This document shows, piece by piece, positions 33,654 to 41,031 of a stretch of DNA of 62,248 nt. Source of the stretch: Spirochaetaceae bacterium (GTDB taxonomy: Bacteria; Spirochaetota; Spirochaetia; DSM-27196; PWMO01); NCBI GenBank assembly GCA_007693945.1, contig RECP01000057.1:1-62248 (forward strand), in the 5' to 3' direction. A program made the translations under genes and the position numbers. The notes beneath the pieces were generated by a model. That model ran no database searches. It was given only the letters and a program-made list of their open reading frames with translations, and was not told the DNA's origin. Positions within the stretch are counted from its first letter, which is position 1. The number at the start of each line of letters is the position of its first letter.

Positions 33654-34898
33654 GTGTCCGACACGAACACGCGACTTAGAAAGAACGTTGCGCTGATTGT
33701 CGAAACATCAAACGCATACGCGCGCGGAATTCTGCACGGAATCCGGGACTTTCTGAATAAAGAGCCGGGGTGGTCGATCTTTCTTGCGGAGCACAGCCGT
33801 CATGAATCCGTAACTTCATTCCCCGAGAATTGGGACGGCGACGGAGTAATCGCCCGAATCGAAACCGAGACCATCGCCGGACTGGTCCGCCGCATGCGCA
33901 TTCCCACCGTCGACGTGAGTGCCGCACGACTGATCCGTGGCATTCCCTGGGTGGAGACCGACGATGAGTCCATCGCAGCCCTCGCCTTCGACCATCTGGT
34001 CAGCTGCGGACTGCGGAACCTCGCCTTCTTTGGCGACCCCGCGTACAACTGGTCGAAATGGCGGGCAGAACACTTCGAGAAGATCGTCACTCAGAACGGG
34101 TTGGGCTACTCTCTGTATAACCTGCCGAAACGAACCGAATCACAACCGCAATGGTACAGTGAGTGGAACCGGATCTACGAATGGCTGAGTCGGTTACCGA
34201 AGCCGGTGGGAATCTTCGCCTGTTATGACGCGTGGGGACAGCAACTGCTCGAAGTGTGCCGGTATTTCGGATTCAAAGTGCCCGATGAGGTCGCCGTTAT
34301 CGGTGTCGACGACGACGAACTGCTGTGCGATCTCTCGTATCCCTCGCTGACCAGCATCGCGTTGAACGCGCGACAAACCGGTTACATGGCGGCGTCATTG
34401 CTCGACCGTATGATGTCGGGTGAACCGCCCGTCGAACAGAAGTATTCGATAAAACCGATCGGAGTTGAGAAGCGCGTGTCAACTGACCTGATGGCCGTGT
34501 CTGACCCGTACGTGGCTCGGGCTATCGCCTACATCCGCGAACGCTACATGGAGAACATCCAGGTTGAGGATCTTCTGAGATGCATTCCCCTGTCCCGGAG
34601 AGTACTTGAGTCGCGGTTCCGCCAGATGCTAAATCGAACACCGCACGAAGAGATTGTACGAGTTCGGGTCGAATACATCAAGAAACGTCTGGCAAAGTCG
34701 GACGATCAGCTCGCCGTGATTGCCGATGAAATGGGGTTTTCCCACCCAGAGTATCTGAGCGTGGTCTTCAAGAAAGAAACCGGTATGACACCGAGCGAAT
34801 ACCGGAATCAGACAAGCCGGTTCGTGAAGAAAAGGATCGAAGCGATCGAGCTGTTCCCCAATTCGGAATCAGCTCAACGAGCGGACACCAGCAGCTGA
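33654..34898 (+). CDS. XylR-type regulator: periplasmic-binding-fold sensor plus AraC helix-turn-helix
   Basis: 414 residues from GTG 33654; the frame is open back to ATG 33567, but the extra 29 residues are not family-like. Residues 10-275 are a LacI/GalR-type sugar-sensing fold (NVALIVETSNAYARGILHGI, GLRNLAFFGDPAYNWSKWRA, GIFACYDAWGQQLLEVCRYF, EVAVIGVDDDELLCDLSYPS, LTSIALNARQTGY). Residues about 295-390 are the AraC domain (AIAYIRERYMENIQVEDLLR, IPLSRRVLESRFRQMLNRTP, FSHPEYLSVVFKKETGMTPS). XylR proteins activate sugar operons on binding the sugar. A -10-like TATACT ends 5 bases before GTG with TTGGCT 18 bases up, so the message may be leaderless. Confidence 0.87.
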   Translation: MSDTNTRLRKNVALIVETSNAYARGILHGIRDFLNKEPGWSIFLAEHSRHESVTSFPENWDGDGVIARIETETIAGLVRRMRIPTVDVSAARLIRGIPWVETDDESIAALAFDHLVSCGLRNLAFFGDPAYNWSKWRAEHFEKIVTQNGLGYSLYNLPKRTESQPQWYSEWNRIYEWLSRLPKPVGIFACYDAWGQQLLEVCRYFGFKVPDEVAVIGVDDDELLCDLSYPSLTSIALNARQTGYMAASLLDRMMSGEPPVEQKYSIKPIGVEKRVSTDLMAVSDPYVARAIAYIRERYMENIQVEDLLRCIPLSRRVLESRFRQMLNRTPHEEIVRVRVEYIKKRLAKSDDQLAVIADEMGFSHPEYLSVVFKKETGMTPSEYRNQTSRFVKKRIEAIELFPNSESAQRADTSS

Positions 34899-35489
34899 CA
34901 ATCCGGCCAACGCGGTAAGAGCCGATTACATCATCCAGGGCTTCACACATTATGGCCCATCGGTGATCACCTCAACACGTCTCGGGAACGCGGCGCTACG
35001 GCTATTACTTGGACTTCCGCGATTCCCTGACAACCTCGACTCTTCCTGAACAGCAGTCGAGCCGTCACACGACACGCTTCAGAGTGGCTTCGGTGGCGTC
35101 GTCGACAGGGTCCGAAAACTGTTTACCGCTGAGGCGTACGACGACGATGTTCGCGATCGTCCGTCGAGCGCACCTGAAAGGACGGCTCTTGTACGACCTG
35201 GTGTGGTACTTGAGCGATCCTTTCTGGAACGGTCCGAGGGCATTGTGATGCTGACCCGAGCCACCGTGCTCGGTCTCCCCAAAGCGCATCCTTGAAAACT
35301 CGTGAGGTCGAAGCTGCCCAACTGAAGCACGACGGCTATCGTTCGCGCAAACCAATGGGAACACTATCTCAGACGACCACGATCGGCGCGAGTCCGAGAA
35401 AACAAAAGGTGCGAAAAGACTGAAGATCGTTTCAGTCGATGTCGCCCCACAAGACGTCGTGTCGTCCGGGGCGTGTTACAATTGACGGC
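34899..35489. other. Gene-free stretch, 591 bases
   Basis: No frame on either strand reads like a known protein. Basic short frames around 35009-35248 (+) and 35065-35364 (-) are of low quality. A consensus-like TACAAT at 35477-35482 lies 7 bases before the start of the SGNH pseudogene. Confidence 0.4.
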
Positions 35490-36028
35490 ATGAATGATCT
35501 GCGGCACCCCATTCACATCACCTTGCTGGGAGACTCCATCTTTGACAACGCCGCGTATACGCGCGGAGAGCCCGCCGTGGTGGATCACCTTCAGAGCTTG
35601 TTGGGGCCCTCCGGGACCGCCACGCTGCGCGCGGTGGATAACGCGGTCACCCGGCAGGTGGTGTATCAACTGGAAGACCTCCCCGTGCGAACAACCCATC
35701 TGGTTATCTCCTCGGGCGGGAACGACACGCTGCAGCACATCGATCTTCTGCTGAGGAGCGCACCAACGGTGTCCGACGCACTGGACCAGCTTCGCGAGCC
35801 TCTGGCGCTGTTTGAACGTGACTACCGCGCGCCGCTGGGGCAGGTTCCACGACTCGGAATCTCCACCTGGTGCTTCACGATCTACAACGGGATACTGGAA
35901 GCACCGCACCCGAGGACTACGCCAATGCGATAGAACCGTCGGGGGTCGGCGGCGGGAAGATTGCGCGGGCGATACTGGAGGCGTGCTGTGGCGTGACGTG
36001 CTGGGATGCCATTACGGCCTTTCGGTAA
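35490..36028 (+). pseudogene. SGNH/GDSL hydrolase with internal deletion and frameshift
   Basis: ATG 35490 begins IHITLLGDSIFDNAAYTRGE, with the GDSxxD nucleophile block, then VVDHLQSLLG and HLVISSGGNDTLQHIDLL, the block with the oxyanion Gly and Asn. After WCFTIYNGILEA (about residue 140) the frame changes near 35905 to one reading PEDYANAIEPSGVGGGKIAR and then AILEACCG, which is the normal C-terminus of this family. Some 30 residues including the catalytic Asp-x-x-His region are missing or scrambled. Intact relatives are secreted or cytoplasmic esterases of about 210 residues. Confidence 0.7.
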
Positions 36029-36344
36029 AGCGGGGTTCAGCTCTTGCACGGAACATCAATTCGTTGTCTAACCCTGAACGAGTTCGGTCATCAGAAGACG
36101 GCCGTTTCGCTTGCAGAACGCAAGAGAATAGTTCAGAATTGGAACAGAGAACAGGCCAAGGCTTCACAGAAAGCAGACTGTGAGTCTTGGTTCGACACTG
36201 GCTGGCCGGGCGGCGCTGACGGCGAGGACGGACACGTCGAGCGCGGACGCACATCATCATCTTCTCCAGAAGAAATGCGCCGGTGTAAGCAATCGCTGGA
36301 ACCGAGAACCAACGAGCCGCACGCGCCGACGTCCTACCCCGATG
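36029..36344. other. Gene-free stretch, 316 bases
   Basis: Lies between the SGNH remnant and the convergent sulfatase gene. I find no conserved reading frame, no clear terminator with a T-run and no repeat. Confidence 0.4.
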
Positions 36345-37661
36345 TCACCGTTTGTCTCTCCGATGCTCATTGGATGCTCCATCAGCGGACAAAGCCCGCA
36401 TCGCCCGCCAGTATATGGGAGGAATCGGGATTCCGTTCAGTAACGGATCATCGGTATCCTGCATCCATTTCAGAAGGACGCCTTTCAGGCGACTCATAAT
36501 CTCTGAACACGCTGCGCTCGTTGCGAGATTTGACTGCTCAAGCGGATCGTTCTGAAGATCATATAGCTCAATCGGCGGGTGGTGGGTTCGCATCGGATCA
36601 TCCACAAACCGGACGTCACCTTTCGGACGCCATGACTGTGAGCTATCGAAGAAAGCCCGACCAGGCGAGAAGTTGGCGATGAGCTTGTACCGCGTGTCGC
36701 GGACGGCACGCGAACAGTCGAGGTAGGCGTGGTACGTCTGCTCGGTGAAAACGTAGTCCCTGACGGAGGTTGTCGACCCGTCCAGTACGGGCGCTATGTT
36801 CACTCCCTGAATACCGTCGGGGGGCGCGACTCCGGCGGCATCGAGCAGGGTTGCGAAGAGGTCAACTCCGGAAACCAGGCAGTCCACTCGATGACCACCT
36901 CGCCAGTTGCGTTCCGGAAAGCGAATTATGGCCGCAGCTTCACACCCTGGCTCATACAGCGAGTGTTTGGCGCGCGCAAACGGCAGGCCATGATCGGCAG
37001 CGAATACGACCAACGTCCTGTCTTTCAGGTTATTCTTGTCCAGTGCCTGAAGTATCTCCCCGACACAACGGTCCATTCGTCGGATTGCTCCCTGCATCGC
37101 TGCAAGCTCGTATCGAATTGGCGGAGTATCAGCCAACCACGGCGGCACTTCAACTCCATACTCGTCGTACGGGACATCCTCAAAGGGACGGTGTGCCTGT
37201 CGAAACCCAACTTGCAGGAAGAACGGGCGCCCCCGGCGGCTTACGTCAAAGAGGTACTCGCTCGCCTTTGAGGCTATCGCATCGGCGTCAAGAGTTTTCT
37301 CGTACCGGTCGAAGACTGCTTGCGGATTGATTGTTTCATGGGCAACGCCCATTCCCGCAGTCCGGTATCCTGCCCCGCCGAGCATACGCGCGATATGGCG
37401 CTCGGGTTTGTCCATGTCAAACCCGAACTGCTCGCTGCAGATCCCCAGTACGCCGGTAGCGTGAGGATACAGCCCGGTTGCGAACGCAGCTCTGGAAGGA
37501 CTGCATTGGGGGGCCGCCGAGTGAAAGTTAGTCAGACAGATCGCATCGTCAGCAAAGTTGTCGAGTGCCGGCGAGTGGTTGCAGTTGACCCCGTAGGCGC
37601 CAAGGTACCGGCCTATGTCGTGGGCGGTCACTAATACGATATTGGCCGGTCCTGGCTTCAT
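36345..37661 (-). CDS. Sulfatase (type I, formylglycine-dependent), probably cytoplasmic
   Basis: 438 residues from ATG 37661. NIVLVTAHDIGRYLGAYGVN holds the first metal site, and CSPSRAAFATGLYPHATGV contains the C-x-P-S-R motif whose Cys is converted to formylglycine. VVFAADHGLPFARAKHSLYE is the second metal/sulfate site and ELYDLQNDPLEQSNLA the usual C-terminal tag. The variant closest in character is the heparan N-sulfatase-like branch (HDIGRYLGxYG). There is no signal peptide, unlike most secreted sulfatases, so desulfation would take place inside the cell after ABC import. No maturase gene is in the window. Last gene of the FAD-enzyme/ABC operon, 107 bases after the second permease. Confidence 0.9.
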   Translation of the reverse strand: MKPGPANIVLVTAHDIGRYLGAYGVNCNHSPALDNFADDAICLTNFHSAAPQCSPSRAAFATGLYPHATGVLGICSEQFGFDMDKPERHIARMLGGAGYRTAGMGVAHETINPQAVFDRYEKTLDADAIASKASEYLFDVSRRGRPFFLQVGFRQAHRPFEDVPYDEYGVEVPPWLADTPPIRYELAAMQGAIRRMDRCVGEILQALDKNNLKDRTLVVFAADHGLPFARAKHSLYEPGCEAAAIIRFPERNWRGGHRVDCLVSGVDLFATLLDAAGVAPPDGIQGVNIAPVLDGSTTSVRDYVFTEQTYHAYLDCSRAVRDTRYKLIANFSPGRAFFDSSQSWRPKGDVRFVDDPMRTHHPPIELYDLQNDPLEQSNLATSAACSEIMSRLKGVLLKWMQDTDDPLLNGIPIPPIYWRAMRALSADGASNEHRRDKR

Positions 37662-37768
37662 TTCTCAGCAAGGCCCCATGCGTTCTTTAACGAATCGATA
37701 TAACGTCAGCACGTGCGTTGACTGTCGTCACATTGACCTCGTCGGCGGTGAGTCGGGTTACCCATCAT

Positions 37769-38635
37769 TTATCCCTTTACAGCCCCAATCGTGACACCGC
37801 TGACCATCCGACGCTGAAATACCCAGATGACCAGAAGAACGGGAACGAACTGAAGTGTTGTCGCAGCGAATACCTGTCCCCAATCGGAAAGAGCGCCTTC
37901 TCCGACGCCACTCAGCAGTTCGTATATAAAAATTGGAGCAGTCTTGGTCCGTATTCCCGTAAACAGAAAGGCGAAAAGGAAGTCGTTCCAGACTACTGTT
38001 CCTACGATGATTCCGCCGGCAACTATTCCCGGCATCATCACCGGAATAATTACCCTTACGAAGCTCTCTGCACGACCGCAGCCGTCGATCCAGGCTTGTT
38101 CGTCAAGCTCCCTGGGAATCGTATCCATGAAGGCTTTCAACAGCAGCACAATCAATGGAAGCTGAACGGAAGCGTAAAGAAGAATGAGACCAATCGGCGT
38201 GTCGATGAGTCCCAGATTGCGAAAGAGCGGGTATAGTGGAATCGTAAGCACAATCGGCGGGAACATACGCAATGCCACGAGAACAAACGAAATGAGCGAC
38301 ACGCCCTTTACCGGCAATCGGGAAAACGAGTATGCCGAAGGCAGGGCAACCAGAAGCATGAACATGATCGAGATAGACGTCACGAGTGCGCTGGTGCCGA
38401 TCGAACCGAGATACCGTGGCCAGTTCGTGGTCAGGCGGTCGAAGTTGCGGAGGTTCGGCGAGAAGAGTATTCGCGGAACGAAGGAGAATATATCCCGCTG
38501 CAACTTGAATGCGGAGCTCAACGCGAAATAGAGCGGTACAAGCACAACGAGAAGAACTACAATCATGGCTACGATATCTGCCCAGGAGATGCGGTCGATA
38601 CGTGATCTCTTCATGATCGAGGGGCGTAGGTTCAT
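37769..38635 (-). CDS. Sugar ABC transporter permease (MalG/UgpE type)
   Basis: 288 residues, six helices. VVLLVVLVPLYFALSSAFKL at the start; the EAA loop reads IPRELDEQAWIDGCGRAESF followed by VRVIIPVMMPGIVAGGI. ATG 38635 overlaps the stop of the first permease (ATGA). It belongs to the carbohydrate-uptake-1 family with the partner permease and binding protein upstream. No ATPase is encoded in the cluster, so a shared MsmK/UgpC-type ATPase from elsewhere is expected. Confidence 0.92.
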   Translation of the reverse strand: MNLRPSIMKRSRIDRISWADIVAMIVVLLVVLVPLYFALSSAFKLQRDIFSFVPRILFSPNLRNFDRLTTNWPRYLGSIGTSALVTSISIMFMLLVALPSAYSFSRLPVKGVSLISFVLVALRMFPPIVLTIPLYPLFRNLGLIDTPIGLILLYASVQLPLIVLLLKAFMDTIPRELDEQAWIDGCGRAESFVRVIIPVMMPGIVAGGIIVGTVVWNDFLFAFLFTGIRTKTAPIFIYELLSGVGEGALSDWGQVFAATTLQFVPVLLVIWVFQRRMVSGVTIGAVKG

Positions 38636-39525
38636 CGCGGCGCTTCCCTCCCGAACAGGCTCTTATGCATGCGGCGTATCTGACCGCTTGCCAGAACCAT
38701 GGTAAGCGCAACCATAATGAATCCGACTGCCGCTCCGGCGCCAAATTGCCAGTACGCGAACGTTCGCTGATAGAGGAAGATCGATAGTACCTCCGTGGCT
38801 CTCCCGGGGCCTCCACGAGTCAGGGTCTGGAATATGCCGAATGTTCTCAGCGAGATAATGGTGCGAAACACAAGGGCTACGAGTATTCCTGGACGCATCA
38901 TAGGGGCCGTGATAAGACGTAAGGTCTGGAATGCGCTGGAACCGTCAATGTGCGCCGCTTCGTAGAGTTCACGCGGAATCGATAGCCGCACCGGATACAG
39001 GAGGATAAAGACGCTGGGAAATGCTTGCCAGGAGTACACGAATACCACCGACCACAACGCCCATTCAGGCGAGGTGAGGAACTGTACGCGTTGCATCCCC
39101 AGAAGCTGAAGCGCATAGTTGACCGGGCCCATCTGGAAGTTCAGTAAGTACCTCCAGATAACCGCGAGAACGGCCTCGCTGGCGGCCATTGGTGAGAGCA
39201 CTGCCGCAATGAGCAGCCCCTTGGCCGGAAACGGTTTCGCGAGCAACAGTGCCACAAAAAAGCCGCCGAACATCTGCAGTGATACAGTCGCAGCCATGAA
39301 GATTACGGTTCGCGCAAACGCAGCGAGGAATCTGGAATCGCGGAAGATGCGAAGATAATTCGCGGTTCCGACGTATTCCATCGGATCGACCTGTCCCAGT
39401 CGATACTGGAAAAAGCTCAAGCGAAACGCCGACAACAGCGGAATTATGAGTACGAATACGGTGATAAGTAGTAATGGAGTCAGCATCACGTAGGAGAAGC
39501 AGACGTTCTTTCGCTGCAGCGTCAT
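38632..39525 (-). CDS. Sugar ABC transporter permease (MalF/UgpA type)
   Basis: 297 residues from ATG 39525; GTG 39531 is an in-frame alternative. Six helices, beginning FSYVMLTPLLLITVFVLIIP, with the EAA loop IPRELYEAAHIDGSSAFQTL and RLITAPMMRPGILVALVF. Also GGPGRATEVLSIFLYQRTF, typical of this family. It couples to the second permease by a four-base overlap and is separated from the binding-protein gene by a GC-rich hairpin. Confidence 0.92.
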   Translation of the reverse strand: MTLQRKNVCFSYVMLTPLLLITVFVLIIPLLSAFRLSFFQYRLGQVDPMEYVGTANYLRIFRDSRFLAAFARTVIFMAATVSLQMFGGFFVALLLAKPFPAKGLLIAAVLSPMAASEAVLAVIWRYLLNFQMGPVNYALQLLGMQRVQFLTSPEWALWSVVFVYSWQAFPSVFILLYPVRLSIPRELYEAAHIDGSSAFQTLRLITAPMMRPGILVALVFRTIISLRTFGIFQTLTRGGPGRATEVLSIFLYQRTFAYWQFGAGAAVGFIMVALTMVLASGQIRRMHKSLFGREAPR

Positions 39526-39560
39526 CACCACACTCGCAAACTCACCACCGAGCCCCCGAT

Positions 39561-39584
39561 CCCGCCCCGGCCCCCGCGGGCGGG
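39561..39584 (-). terminator. Intercistronic GC hairpin between binding protein and permeases
   Basis: CCCGCCC (39561-39567) pairs with GGGCGGG (39578-39584) across a 10-base GC-rich loop. No T-run follows. In sugar ABC operons a structure here commonly lets more binding-protein message survive than permease message; I infer the same role. Confidence 0.5.
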
Positions 39585-39617
39585 GAACGGGTTGGTTTAC
39601 AGATTTGACCGCGTACC

Positions 39618-40919
39618 TTATCGAATACCATGTTCGCGCAGGACACGTTCGATTTCAGCGGCCGCATTGTCGAGTACGGCTGCAACGTCACGGTCGCCAG
39701 TGATTGACTCGATTGCCGCCTCGCGAACGATATCGCGCACCTCTGCGGTACCCCCGAACGTGGGCAGAGCCGGCGAAGCGGTCTGGATAGCCTGGCTGCT
39801 TACCTCACCGTACGGTACTTCGGCGAGAAATCGGTCTTCAACGTACGTAGAGCTGCGCACCGGAGCGTTACCGTTTAGCGCCATATCAAGCTGTGCTTCT
39901 TTGCTGGAGAAGAAGCGGATGAACTCCCACGCCAGGTCGCGGGTGGATTGCCGAGCACGCTGCGGTATTGCCACGCCCCAGATAGCGGAATCTGAAGGCG
40001 CTGATACAAGTCCGGTACCCGCAGCCGCAGGGAACGGCGCGGCTTCCATATTGCCGGCCTCGCGTGATACCTCGGGGTTGTTAAACCGCACGTAGTAACC
40101 GTCGGGAAATCCTCCCATCGCGATAAGCCCTTCACCGATCAGTTCCTGAGCGGTTGCCGTATCGAGAGCCGGGAAATCGGGCGGAATGACCCCTTCTTTA
40201 TAGAGCACTCTGGCAGCAGAATAGGCCTCGACGGCCTCCGGCGAGTTGATGTTGATTTCGAAGTCCTGGGTCAGCGCATCGATTCCGAAGGCGCGCAGAA
40301 TCGTGAGTTCGTCCTGGTCCGGCCGAAAACCAAATCCGTAGACCCGTGCTCCGTCGGCGCGAGTATGGGTTACCGCGCGAGCAATCTCCATCAGTTCTTC
40401 AAGGGTCTTCGGCGGGTTTTCGATTCCGTGTTCATCGAAGATCCGGCGATTGTAGTGCAGCGCCCGCAGCGTAATCCGGTACGGCACACCGTAGGTTGAC
40501 CCGTCGTGCAGGAACGGTGCGAACAGCCCTTCCGGGATATCGCGCGGGTCTTCGAACGGGCTCACATTCATGTACTCATCCAGCGGTGCCAGATGTGACA
40601 GCAAGTCTCGATCGGCCCAGTTGTGGTTGATGAATACCACGTCCGGCTCGACATCAGGAGCGGTCAGCTCGCGGAGGATTCGTTCCTGCATTCCCGCCCA
40701 CGGCAGAGTAATCCATTCGATTTCGACTCCGAACTCCTCTTCAAATCGTTCTGACACGTCGATGCCGGCACCGGTGAGTCCGCGGGCGACCTCATGGTGT
40801 ACACTATGTGCCCAGACGACCAGTCGTTTGGGCTCGGCTTCGGCGGCTCCTCGCGAAAAAACAAACGAGGGGATAGCGAAAAGCAGTATTACTGCTACCA
40901 ACAACACCAGCCTCTTCAT
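39618..40919 (-). CDS. Sugar ABC transporter binding protein (family 1)
   Basis: 433 residues; ATG 40919 with GGAGGTAGATC upstream. Signal peptide RLVLLVAVILLFAIPSFVFS, then the mature start RGAAEAEPKR, a spirochaete-like junction. The family-1 binding fold is shown by RFEEEFGVEIEWITLPW, VEPDVVFINHNWADRDLLSH, GVPYRITLRALHYNRRIFDE and PPKTLEELMEIARA, with GFPDGYYVRFN and AIPQ-type GVAIPQRARQSTRDLAWEF later. Captures an oligosaccharide for the two permeases downstream. The nature of the sugar is not readable from sequence; the sulfatase in the same row suggests a sulfated one. Confidence 0.9.
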   Translation of the reverse strand: MKRLVLLVAVILLFAIPSFVFSRGAAEAEPKRLVVWAHSVHHEVARGLTGAGIDVSERFEEEFGVEIEWITLPWAGMQERILRELTAPDVEPDVVFINHNWADRDLLSHLAPLDEYMNVSPFEDPRDIPEGLFAPFLHDGSTYGVPYRITLRALHYNRRIFDEHGIENPPKTLEELMEIARAVTHTRADGARVYGFGFRPDQDELTILRAFGIDALTQDFEININSPEAVEAYSAARVLYKEGVIPPDFPALDTATAQELIGEGLIAMGGFPDGYYVRFNNPEVSREAGNMEAAPFPAAAGTGLVSAPSDSAIWGVAIPQRARQSTRDLAWEFIRFFSSKEAQLDMALNGNAPVRSSTYVEDRFLAEVPYGEVSSQAIQTASPALPTFGGTAEVRDIVREAAIESITGDRDVAAVLDNAAAEIERVLREHGIR

Positions 40920-41031
40920 GATCTACCTCCTTGGGGTAGCGGTGCCCGTTTCCGGGCGAGGTGATTCTCACTGCATTGCCCCCGGCAAATGCAGATACTT
41001 GTCATGCCGGCATACGAGACTATCCCGGCGT

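Noticed and set aside
34899..35489. Transposase remnant
   Set aside because: Short basic frames on both strands gave no DDE or helix-turn-helix motif, and no terminal inverted repeats are visible.
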